Part shown: positions 6,403 through 12,531 of the stretch, one piece after another
Numbering within the stretch: the first letter of the stretch is position 1
Layout of the letters: each line of letters opens with the position of its first letter
DNA from: an uncultured Campylobacteraceae bacterium
GTDB lineage: Bacteria; Campylobacterota; Campylobacteria; Campylobacterales; Arcobacteraceae
Assembly (NCBI GenBank): GCA_913057765.1
Contig: CAJXPH010000064.1
Span: 1 to 12,531 of the forward strand
Length of the DNA stretch: 12,531 nt
Direction of reading: 5' to 3'
The notes under the pieces: model-generated
Told to the model about the DNA's origin: nothing
The model's database searches: none
Seen by the model: the letters and a program-made list of their open reading frames with translations, nothing else
Translations under genes and position numbers: made by a program

Positions 6403-7506
6403 ATGAAAAAAATCAGTTTAATAGCAGCTTCACTTATTTTAACTAGTAATTTAGTTGCAGCAGATAACAGTTTTGATAACGCAATCAAAGCAGGTACTGT
6501 AAGTGGAGATGTTACTTTATATGGAGAAACACAATCAAATAGTGGGTCAAATAAAGATTCAGGCTTTACTATGGGTTCTATTAATTTAGGATATGAAACA
6601 GGTGACTTTTATGGATTTAAAGCAGCTGTAGGAGCAAGAGCAAATCATGACTTTTCAGAAGAAGAGAATGGTGATTATGATGGTGGGAATGATGATACAA
6701 AAGCATTATTTCATACTGCAAATATTTCTTATACAAATGAATATTTTGGTTTAACAGTTGGTAGACAAGAAGTTGATTTAGAATGGATGGGTGATTTTCA
6801 TGAAGCTGTTGTTTTAGGTATTACTGCAATTCCCGATACTACAGTAGTTTTAGGTTATTCTAATAGAAGTGCAGTTGCAGATGCAGATGCAGTGTTAGAA
6901 AAGTTCACAAAATTTAACAATGATGATGGTGCTTATGTATTAGATGTTAAATATGAAGGAATCAAAGGTTTAGTTCTTAATCCATATTATTATGATGCTG
7001 ACAATATAGCTTCATGGTATGGTTTAAAAGCTGATTATGATAATGATATGTTTGGTATTACTGCACATGCTGCGAAAAGTAATGAAGATGGTAATGCTGA
7101 AGACGGCCAAATTCTACATCTTGAAGGGAGAACAAATATTTCAGGTTTAGATTTAACAGTAGGGTATGTTTCTACTGATAATGATGCTGGAACTGCAAGT
7201 ATAACTACTTTAGGTGACAATATTAACCCTTGGGATAGAATTACAGGTGGTGATGGTAATCATGTTTATGATGCAGATGCTGATACTGCATTTATCCATT
7301 TTGGATATGATTTAAATGGTGTTGAATTAGCTGCTTTATATGGTCAAACAGATTATTCAAGTGATAAAGAAAAAGAATTAAACCTTAGTGCTAATTATGG
7401 CATTACTGATCATTTTTCAGTTGGGGCTTTATTTATAGATGTTGATGCACAAGATAGTGATGATGACTATAATAAATTTGCTTTAACTTTAGAATATTCT
7501 TTTTAA
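6403..7506 (+). CDS. outer-membrane porin, Opr/MOMP type
   Basis: This 367-aa outer-membrane beta-barrel should admit small hydrophilic solutes. A clear signal peptide occupies residues 1-20 (MKKISLIAASLILTSNLVAA), with signal peptidase I cleavage expected before DNSFD. The mature chain alternates hydrophobic and polar residues in strands with many Tyr, Phe and Gly, and ends in a strand closing with Phe (ALTLEYSF), the usual signal for barrel insertion. The N-terminal GDVTLYGETQ and the GLTVGRQEVDLEW segment match the Campylobacterota Opr porin family. Putative loops are very acidic (ENGDYDGGNDD, DADADTAF), hinting at cation preference. It has a strong AAGGAGAA ribosome site, its own promoter, a Fur-like dyad upstream and a good terminator downstream, so it is probably a highly expressed single-gene unit. 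The exact substrate cannot be read from sequence. Confidence 0.9.
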   Translation: MKKISLIAASLILTSNLVAADNSFDNAIKAGTVSGDVTLYGETQSNSGSNKDSGFTMGSINLGYETGDFYGFKAAVGARANHDFSEEENGDYDGGNDDTKALFHTANISYTNEYFGLTVGRQEVDLEWMGDFHEAVVLGITAIPDTTVVLGYSNRSAVADADAVLEKFTKFNNDDGAYVLDVKYEGIKGLVLNPYYYDADNIASWYGLKADYDNDMFGITAHAAKSNEDGNAEDGQILHLEGRTNISGLDLTVGYVSTDNDAGTASITTLGDNINPWDRITGGDGNHVYDADADTAFIHFGYDLNGVELAALYGQTDYSSDKEKELNLSANYGITDHFSVGALFIDVDAQDSDDDYNKFALTLEYSF

Positions 7507-7530
7507 GAAAATTCTAAATCGTTAATCTAA

Positions 7531-7563
7531 GGAAGTCAATTTATGGCTTCCTTTTCTTTTTTC
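7531..7563 (+). terminator. Rho-independent terminator of the porin gene
   Basis: GGAAGTC (7531-7537) pairs with GGCTTCC (7545-7551, one G:U pair) across a 7-base loop, followed directly by a T-rich run (TTTTCTTTTTTC, 7552-7563). It begins 24 bases after the porin stop. This is the best terminator in the window. Confidence 0.85.
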
Positions 7564-7571
7564 TTAAATTA

Positions 7572-7580
7572 TGCTAAAAT
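7572..7580 (+). promoter_or_regulatory. extended -10 promoter of the L,D-transpeptidase gene
   Basis: TGCTAAAAT is an extended -10 element (TG-N-TAAAAT) located 31-39 bases before the ATG at 7611, just after the porin terminator. A short palindrome, AAAATG-CCG-CATTTT (7576-7590), overlaps it and the expected transcription start near 7586. The ribosome site is AGGGAA (7602-7607). Confidence 0.55.
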
Positions 7581-7610
7581 GCCGCATTTTAATTTAAATA
7601 TAGGGAAATA

Positions 7611-9020
7611 ATGCAAATAATAAAAATCATATCTTCACTTCTTTTTATAACATTTTTCATTGGCTGTACAAAACAAGTTCCAAGTGATACTGTTACAGTT
7701 ATAAATCAAGAAAAAGTACTTACAAAAGAAATAACACCTTTAATCGTTGAAGAAAAAAAATTAAACAATCTTCCAGAATATATTATGTCTAAAAATGAAA
7801 TCGAGTTTTTAGAAATATTAAAAGTTGATAAATATGCTTCATTATGTGGAAGTGTTGATAAGTATTTACATATAGAAAAAATGTCAAATAGCAAAGAAAA
7901 ATCGGTACTATTAAAAGATTTATTTTATGATTATTCAAATAATTTAAATAATGCTTGTATAGATCAAGAGTCTTTTAAATCAACACTAAAAAAATCAAAA
8001 CATAAAGAAAATAAACAATTTTACGAAATGTATAATGCAAAGTTAGATAAAAAATCTTTACTTAATGAATATAGCTTAGGGAATAGTTCAATAGAAAAGA
8101 TACTTAGCAAATATACTCCAAAACATCCTGACTTCTTTGGACTTATTCAAAAACTTGATATGAGTAAACTTTCAAAATTAGAATATAGTAAATTAAGATT
8201 AAATATTGAAAGATTAAAACTTTTAAAATATGCAGGAAATGATGATTTTATTCAACTAAATGTACCTTCACATAATTTCACATTATATGAAGATGGAAAA
8301 AAAGAGAGAAGTTTTGGTACTGTTGTTGGTGAAAAAGAAAGTCAAACACCAATATTATCAAGTAAACTTTCATATTTTATTATAAACCCTGCTTGGAATA
8401 TTCCTGATTCTATTTCAAAAGAGACGATTATTCCTAGAGCATTAAAAGATAAAAACTATTTAAAAAGAAAAAACATTGTAATTAGAAAAAAAAGTTATAA
8501 AATGGATGCTCCAAAAGTTAGATTCAAAGATATAAACTGGAAAAAGTATTTAAAGAAAAATGTAAGGTATATACCATATAAATTTATTCAACTTCCATCA
8601 CGTACAAATGGAATGGGTAGAGTTAAATTTATGTTTCCTAATGAACACGCCGTTTATATGCATGATACAATTGGAACTTGGAGATTTAAAAGTAATAAAG
8701 AAAAAATTAGGTTTACAAGTCATGGTTGTGTTAGATTAGAACATCCAATTTCGTTTATGAAACATATTACTCAAAAATATACTCCAAAAACATATAAAAG
8801 TATAAGAAAAACATATTTAAGTAATGAGATGAGAACAGTAGGACTTAGTAAGAAAATTCCAGTTCATATTACTTATTTAACATCATCAATTAAAAAAGAT
8901 GGAAATATAACTTTCTACAAAGATGTATATGGATATGACAAAATTCAAAAACTAAATTTTTCACCATATACTCAAACAGCTTATCTATTAGAAAAAACTA
9001 AAAACAAACAAACAAATTAA
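7611..9020 (+). CDS. L,D-transpeptidase lipoprotein (YkuD domain, YcbB-like)
   Basis: This 469-aa enzyme is expected to act on peptidoglycan peptide stems, making 3-3 cross-links or related L,D bonds (in some Campylobacterota relatives the same fold acts as an L,D-carboxypeptidase). The N-terminus is a short hydrophobic signal ending FIGC, suggesting lipidation at Cys19; Phe at the -3 position is slightly unusual for a lipobox. Residues 50-210 form a helical region resembling the scaffold part of YcbB/LdtD proteins, and the YkuD catalytic domain begins near IQLNVPSHNFTLYEDG (about 214-229). Catalytic motifs are complete: His351 in YMHDT and SHGCVR (370-375) with nucleophile Cys373. NPAWNIPDSIS (259-269) is also typical of YcbB-type enzymes. 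It lies after the porin terminator with its own promoter, and appears to be a single-gene unit anchored at a membrane facing the periplasm. Confidence 0.92.
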   Translation: MQIIKIISSLLFITFFIGCTKQVPSDTVTVINQEKVLTKEITPLIVEEKKLNNLPEYIMSKNEIEFLEILKVDKYASLCGSVDKYLHIEKMSNSKEKSVLLKDLFYDYSNNLNNACIDQESFKSTLKKSKHKENKQFYEMYNAKLDKKSLLNEYSLGNSSIEKILSKYTPKHPDFFGLIQKLDMSKLSKLEYSKLRLNIERLKLLKYAGNDDFIQLNVPSHNFTLYEDGKKERSFGTVVGEKESQTPILSSKLSYFIINPAWNIPDSISKETIIPRALKDKNYLKRKNIVIRKKSYKMDAPKVRFKDINWKKYLKKNVRYIPYKFIQLPSRTNGMGRVKFMFPNEHAVYMHDTIGTWRFKSNKEKIRFTSHGCVRLEHPISFMKHITQKYTPKTYKSIRKTYLSNEMRTVGLSKKIPVHITYLTSSIKKDGNITFYKDVYGYDKIQKLNFSPYTQTAYLLEKTKNKQTN

Positions 9021-9037
9021 TCAATTAACTTTATAAA

Positions 9038-9058
9038 TAGGAGGAAAAATTCCTCCTA
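9038..9058. terminator. strong hairpin after the L,D-transpeptidase gene
   Basis: A perfect 9-bp stem, TAGGAGGAA (9038-9046) with TTCCTCCTA (9050-9058), closes on an AAA loop 18 bases after the stop codon. It is followed by CTTCCTTACTT and not by an unbroken T run, so termination efficiency is uncertain. An alternative stem, CTACTT (9056-9061)/AAGTAG (9070-9075), overlaps its right arm. Confidence 0.5.
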
Positions 9059-9099
9059 CTTCCTTACTTAAGTAGAAATTCATATAATTAGTTATAAAA

Positions 9100-9115
9100 T
9101 GATAACGATTATTAT
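9100..9115 (+). promoter_or_regulatory. Fur-box-like dyad overlapping the FTR1 promoter
   Basis: TGATAACGATTATTA (9100-9114) matches the Fur 7-1-7 consensus at 12 of 14 half-site positions. It overlaps a likely -10 hexamer TATTAT (9110-9115), with transcription starting near 9122. A repressor bound here would block RNA polymerase, as expected for an iron-repressed iron permease. The ribosome site AAGGAA begins around 9126. Confidence 0.6.
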
Positions 9116-9135
9116 AGTTAGTAACAAGGAAATTA

Positions 9136-9954
9136 ATGTTAGCAAGTTTTTTAATTACATTTAGAGAAGGGTTAGAAGCTTTTTTGATTGTGGGTATTAT
9201 TCTTTCATATTTAGGCAAACTTCAAGCAAGAAAATATACCAAGTATATCTATATAGGTGTAGTATTTGGGATAATAGTATCTCTTTTTATCGCATATATT
9301 TTTCAAGTAGTAATTTATGGAATGGACAATGAAGTATATCAACATTATTTAATGATTTTTATTTTACTGTTCGCAACAGCTGTTTTATCTTATATGGTAG
9401 TTTGGATGGCAAACCAATCAAAGCAAATAAAAGGTGAAATAGAAGAAAATTTAAAAAATCTTGTCACAACTGGAAATATTCTAGGTATGGTTTTTTTAGC
9501 TTTTTTAGCAGTTTTAAGAGAAGGCTTTGAAACAGTGTTATTTTTCTCTTCACTGACATTAACTGAAGGTTTTACAATGGAAGATGGGCTAATTGGTGCA
9601 GTTATTGGATTAGTCCTTTCTGTTCTTTTAGTTTATGCACTTATGAAGGGTGTAAAAAATATCCCTATTAAGTCATTTTTCAAATATACGGGACTTTTGA
9701 TTTTAGTAATTGCCGGAGGACTTTTTGGGAGTGCAATATCTATGATGCAAGCAAGTGAACTAGTTCCAACATTTATACCTGTTGTTTACGATATATCATT
9801 TATATTAGATGATAGAGGATTATTTGGAACTTTTTTAAGAGCATTGTTTGGATACAACTCTTCTCCAACATTTTTACATTTAGCATCTTGGGCATTGTAT
9901 ATGTTTACTGCTTTATTCTTATGGAAAAAAACTTACGCTTATGAAAAAATCTGA
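9136..9954 (+). CDS. FTR1/EfeU family iron permease
   Basis: This 272-aa inner-membrane protein should import iron into the cytoplasm. It has about seven hydrophobic helices and the two family-defining acidic motifs, REGLE at residues 10-14 and REGFE at 128-132. These are the expected iron-translocation sites in an internally duplicated fold. The first motif lies only nine residues from the start, which supports ATG 9136. Length is usual for the short, unfused FTR1 proteins; there is no attached cytochrome or periplasmic domain. A Fur-like dyad overlaps the promoter. The usual partners (EfeO/EfeB, P19, multicopper oxidase) are not in the window. Instead the gene overlaps an FAD oxidoreductase gene by 14 bases and is followed by an exported unknown protein. 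Identity of the family is secure; the oxidation state transported and the partners are not. Confidence 0.93.
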   Translation: MLASFLITFREGLEAFLIVGIILSYLGKLQARKYTKYIYIGVVFGIIVSLFIAYIFQVVIYGMDNEVYQHYLMIFILLFATAVLSYMVVWMANQSKQIKGEIEENLKNLVTTGNILGMVFLAFLAVLREGFETVLFFSSLTLTEGFTMEDGLIGAVIGLVLSVLLVYALMKGVKNIPIKSFFKYTGLLILVIAGGLFGSAISMMQASELVPTFIPVVYDISFILDDRGLFGTFLRALFGYNSSPTFLHLASWALYMFTALFLWKKTYAYEKI

Positions 9955-11335
9955 TGTTTTAATTATTGGTGGAGGAGTTGCTGGTTTAATGGCTGGTATT
10001 GAACTTGCCAAGAATAATAAAAAAGTAATACTTCTAGAAAAAGAGAATATGGTAGGCGGTCAATGTAAAACAGAAGTTTTAGAATCTGGAGATGAAACTT
10101 ATAGATTTGATTATGGTGGACATAGATTTATTACAAACAATGAAGTATTATTATCTTTTGTAGAAGAAGTTCTAGGTGATGATTTATTAATAGCCAAAAG
10201 AAGTTCTGTAATTCTTCATCAAAATAGAATTTATGAATACCCATTAAATTTAAAAAATCTTTTAAAAGTAGCTCCTTTAAAATTGCTACTAGGGGCTTCT
10301 TTAGATACGTTAAAAATCTTACTTAAACTAATTAAACCTAATGATAGTGATTTTAAATCATGGATAAGTTCACGTTTTGGGAAGACCTTATATGAGAATT
10401 TTTTTGGTCCATATACTGAAAAATTATGGGGTGTTAAACCAGAAAAGCTAAGTGCTGATTGGGCAGGACAAAGAATTTCTTTAATTGATTTAAAAGATGT
10501 GATAAAAAAGCTTCTTTTTAAAAATAAAAAAACTGCTCGTACTTATGCTATTAGTTATAGATATCCTAAATATGGTTTTGGTGGACTTCCCAAGAAAATG
10601 GCTGAAAAGTTCATATCTTTAGGTGGGGAAATTATTCTAAATGAAGCAGTAGAGAGTTTTACTTATAAGGATAATAAAATTCAATTAGTTCATACTAAAA
10701 ATTCAATTTATGAAGCTAATCAAATTATCTCAACAATGCCTCTAAACGAAATGTCTACGAAACTTGGATTTGAAAGTGGCTTAAAGTTTAGAAGTTTAAG
10801 ATTTTTATGTCTAGGTCTAGATATAGAAGACTTTTCACCACATACTTGGCAATATGTGAGTGATTATGATTTATTACCTACAAGAATTCAAGAACCCAAA
10901 AGAAGATCTTCTTCTATGTCTCCAAAAGGTAAAAGTTCAATTATGCTTGAAATCCCATGTAATAAAAATGATGAAATTTGGAATATGAATGAAGATAAAC
11001 TTTTAGAACTTGTTAAAAAAGATTTAAAAAAATTAAAGTTTGAAATTGAAGATAAAATAGTTGACTACTTTTCTTTTTCTACAGAACATGCTTATACTCT
11101 AATGGATATAGACTATAGTGAAAAAAGAGATAAGACAATAGATTACTTGAACAATTTTCAGAATCTTATAATGGCAGGACGTCAAGGAACTTTTAGATAT
11201 ATATTTCTAGATACAGCAATGGAAACTGGACTTATGGCAGCTCAAAAGATTTTAAATGATGAAAGTCATACAAAAGAAAAAATTTATAATCATAGAAATG
11301 AAAAAACTGTTATCGAAACTAAAAGCGTCGCATAA
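9941..11335 (+). CDS. FAD-dependent oxidoreductase, UDP-galactopyranose mutase/COG1232-like
   Basis: This 464-aa soluble flavoprotein opens with a Rossmann FAD site, IIGGGVAGLMAG (8-19), with Glu34 as the ribose-binding acid after the second strand, then GGQCKTE. Further family-type segments are YGGHRF (58-63), FFGPYTEKLWG (154-164), YPKYGFGGLPKKMAE (208-222) and the C-terminal flavin motif AGRQGTFRYIFLDTAMETG (412-430). The pattern is that of the COG1232 amine-oxidase-like group and resembles UDP-galactopyranose mutases, although true Glf is shorter (about 370-400 aa). Members often sit in polysaccharide or lipid-linked glycan clusters, consistent with the GT-C-like gene downstream. The start lies 14 bases inside the FTR1 gene with no good ribosome site, so translation is probably coupled. 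Substrate unknown. Protoporphyrinogen or carotenoid oxidation cannot be excluded but is not supported by neighbours. Confidence 0.82.
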   Translation: MKKSDVLIIGGGVAGLMAGIELAKNNKKVILLEKENMVGGQCKTEVLESGDETYRFDYGGHRFITNNEVLLSFVEEVLGDDLLIAKRSSVILHQNRIYEYPLNLKNLLKVAPLKLLLGASLDTLKILLKLIKPNDSDFKSWISSRFGKTLYENFFGPYTEKLWGVKPEKLSADWAGQRISLIDLKDVIKKLLFKNKKTARTYAISYRYPKYGFGGLPKKMAEKFISLGGEIILNEAVESFTYKDNKIQLVHTKNSIYEANQIISTMPLNEMSTKLGFESGLKFRSLRFLCLGLDIEDFSPHTWQYVSDYDLLPTRIQEPKRRSSSMSPKGKSSIMLEIPCNKNDEIWNMNEDKLLELVKKDLKKLKFEIEDKIVDYFSFSTEHAYTLMDIDYSEKRDKTIDYLNNFQNLIMAGRQGTFRYIFLDTAMETGLMAAQKILNDESHTKEKIYNHRNEKTVIETKSVA

Positions 11336-11352
11336 CTAAATAAAGGAAAAAA

Positions 11353-11910
11353 ATGAGATTTATTTTACTTTTTATTGTAACAATTATTACATCAATTAAT
11401 TTATGTGCATATTCATATGCCTCAGCAGGTAAAGAGCCTACGTTAGATGCAAAAGAAGCAATCTTTAAAGCTATTAATAGTGATGACTTTAATAGTGCAA
11501 AAACAATTTTTTTAAAGTATGAAAAAAATTATCAATATTTAAATGATGAATTCAACTCTTCATTATTTGAAGGCTTAAAAATTGCAATTGAAAAAAAAGA
11601 TAAAACAAATATTTCAAAATGGTTGGATATTTCAATTGCTTCAGAAATTCAAAGAAGACTTGATGGTGGATTAAAAAATATTAAACAATTTAATATATCA
11701 AAAGTTATGCTAGCAAAAGCAAATAAATTTTACAAAATATTATCTTCACGTTTAGATGAGATAACAAATAAAAATTTAAATCAAGCTATAAAAAAATGTG
11801 TAAAATCAATAGGTAACCCGGGTCTTTTTGGTGTTGGGGCAAAACCTGCAAATATTGAAGAGTATAAAAAAAATCAAGAAATAGCTATAAAGATTTTAAA
11901 ATCACTATAG
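11353..11910 (+). CDS. exported hypothetical protein, 185 aa
   Basis: I do not recognise the family. Residues 1-25 form a signal peptide, with a likely cleavage after SYASA (alternatively after LCA), so the mature protein of about 160 residues should be periplasmic. It looks entirely helical: pairs of amphipathic helices at about 33-58, 66-105, 112-150 and 167-184. A short Gly-rich turn, GNPGLFGVGAKP (154-165), precedes the last helix and stands out as a probable conserved signature. There is no CXXCH haem site and no obvious His/Met-rich metal site. AAAGGA lies before the ATG, 17 bases after the oxidoreductase stop. The next gene starts immediately after its TAG. A periplasmic partner of the FTR1 permease is one possibility; a glycan-related role with the neighbouring genes is the other. 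Confidence 0.75.
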   Translation: MRFILLFIVTIITSINLCAYSYASAGKEPTLDAKEAIFKAINSDDFNSAKTIFLKYEKNYQYLNDEFNSSLFEGLKIAIEKKDKTNISKWLDISIASEIQRRLDGGLKNIKQFNISKVMLAKANKFYKILSSRLDEITNKNLNQAIKKCVKSIGNPGLFGVGAKPANIEEYKKNQEIAIKILKSL

Positions 11911-12482
11911 ATGAATTATTATAAAATAACTATAGGTATATTAACTCTACTTTATGCCTTATTTATTTTCTCTTTCCCTTCTTCATATTATAATGATGAT
12001 GCATTATTTTTAGTAAGAGGAATTGATAACTTTAGTATTATTGATTTCTCTCCACATTTTCCTGGTTATCCTTTTATTATATTAGCTGGAAAGTTTATTA
12101 ATATATTTGTGAATAATAGTACATCTTCTCTATTTATTCTTTCTTCTATATGTGCTATATTATTGCCATGTATTCTATATTTATATACAGAAAAACTTAG
12201 TAATGAAAGAACTGCGTTTGTAGTTTTTATTCTTTCTATTTCAAGTCCTTATTTAGTAAATCTTTCTTTATCTATGTTAAGTGATAGTGTTGGATTATTT
12301 TTTTTATTTTTAGGTTTATATTTTTTCGAAATTAATAAAAATAAAACTAGTGGGATTATATTTTCAATAGCTTTATTTTCTAGACCCTCTTATTTAATTT
12401 TTTATATAGTTGGGTTAATTTATCTTTATATTGTTAGACGAAGTGATTTAAAACAATTGTTTATTTGGTTTAGTATAAGTAC
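11911..12482 (+). CDS. GT-C-like membrane glycosyltransferase, 3'-truncated
   Basis: This is the first 190 codons of a multi-span membrane protein cut by the library end. The frame stays open into the adaptor, but codons after 12482 are not real. It has an N-terminal helix (about 7-22), then YNDDALFLVRG with Asp29-Asp30 in the first external loop, and SPHFPGYPF (47-55). Further helices follow at about 72-90, 101-120, 124-140, 148-156 and 161-174. The Asp pair, the loop ending in PGYP, LSMLSDSVGLFFLFLGLY and FSRPSYL (156-162) are typical of the PMT/ArnT-like GT-C enzymes that use polyprenyl-phosphate sugars. The ATG touches the previous stop (no gap) and has no clear ribosome site, so translation is probably coupled. 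The exact donor and acceptor are unknown. A non-enzymatic polytopic protein remains possible because the catalytic C-terminal part is missing. Confidence 0.68.
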
Positions 12483-12531
12483 CTGTCTCTTATACACATC
12501 TGACGCTGCCGACGAAGAGGATAGTGTAGAT
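12483..12531 (+). other. Illumina Nextera read-1/i5 adaptor (non-biological)
   Basis: Bases 12483-12515 are the reverse complement of the Nextera read-1 transposase adaptor, beginning with the Tn5 mosaic end CTGTCTCTTATACACATCT. Bases 12516-12523 are an 8-base index (AGAGGATA, the complement of Nextera S503), and 12524-12531 the beginning of the P5 sequence. Natural sequence ends at 12482. Confidence 0.98.

Noticed and set aside
6840..6900. Short GCAGATGCAGATGCAGT-like repeat in the porin gene, as a phase-variable repeat
   Set aside because: Only a few copies, in frame (Ala-Asp repeats in a loop), and too short and imperfect to expect slippage.
9021..9218. Minus-strand open frame across the FTR1 promoter
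   Set aside because: It covers the hairpin, the Fur-like dyad and the FTR1 start, and has no coding features of its own.
9941..11335. Calling the flavoenzyme glf (UDP-galactopyranose mutase) or protoporphyrinogen oxidase
   Set aside because: Motifs place it in the broad COG1232 group, but its length and neighbours do not single out either enzyme, so no gene symbol was given.
11353..11910. Possible c-type cytochrome partner of FTR1
   Set aside because: There is no CXXCH haem-binding motif in the protein.
50..12501. 19-bp inverted ends that look like a Tn5/IS50-type transposon
   Set aside because: They are the engineered mosaic ends of the library adaptors, joined to index and flow-cell sequences; no transposase gene lies between them.

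Overview
The window is a 12.4-kb piece of a very A+T-rich genome with an Illumina Nextera library adaptor still attached at each end (1-68 and 12483-12531). Natural sequence runs from 69 to 12482, so the first and last genes are cut by library ends and not by biology. The gene content (an Opr-type porin, a kinase H-box of the form RNIAHQWRQPLS, a long-chain flavodoxin preceded by small conserved unknowns, extended -10 promoters) and the codon use suggest a Campylobacterota member. The kinase resembles those of the Arcobacter group most. This placement is by recognition; no database comparison was run.

Layout. (1) 69-2332, plus strand: the tail of an unknown protein, a small two-helix membrane protein and a soluble PAS-PAS histidine kinase, closely spaced and probably one transcript. 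(2) 2394-4220, minus strand: an MscS-type mechanosensitive channel with a periplasmic N-terminal domain. (3) 4366-6313, plus strand: a compact five-gene operon made of a DUF2325 protein, a 66-aa protein, a 58-aa protein, a 250-aa protein and a flavodoxin. Two Fur-box-like dyads lie ahead of it. (4) 6403-7506: an outer-membrane porin with its own promoter, an upstream Fur-like dyad and a good terminator. (5) 7611-9020: a lipoprotein L,D-transpeptidase of the YcbB type acting on peptidoglycan. (6) 9136-12482: an FTR1 iron permease, a UGM-like FAD oxidoreductase that overlaps it by 14 bp, an exported 185-aa unknown, and the N-terminal third or so of a multi-span GT-C-like glycosyltransferase. A Fur-like dyad overlaps the likely promoter.

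The unifying theme is iron. Dyads of the form TGATAAC-N-GTTATCA, close to the 7-1-7 Fur consensus, occur before the DUF2325/flavodoxin operon, before the porin and before the FTR1 operon, and I noticed none elsewhere. The inferred picture is a local iron-response block in which flavodoxin replaces ferredoxin when iron is scarce, FTR1 imports iron, and the porin may change surface permeability. The parts that no known scheme explains are the small unknown proteins co-transcribed with flavodoxin, and the coupling of an iron permease to an oxidoreductase/glycosyltransferase-type gene set. No tRNA, rRNA, CRISPR array, insertion sequence or prophage gene was seen.
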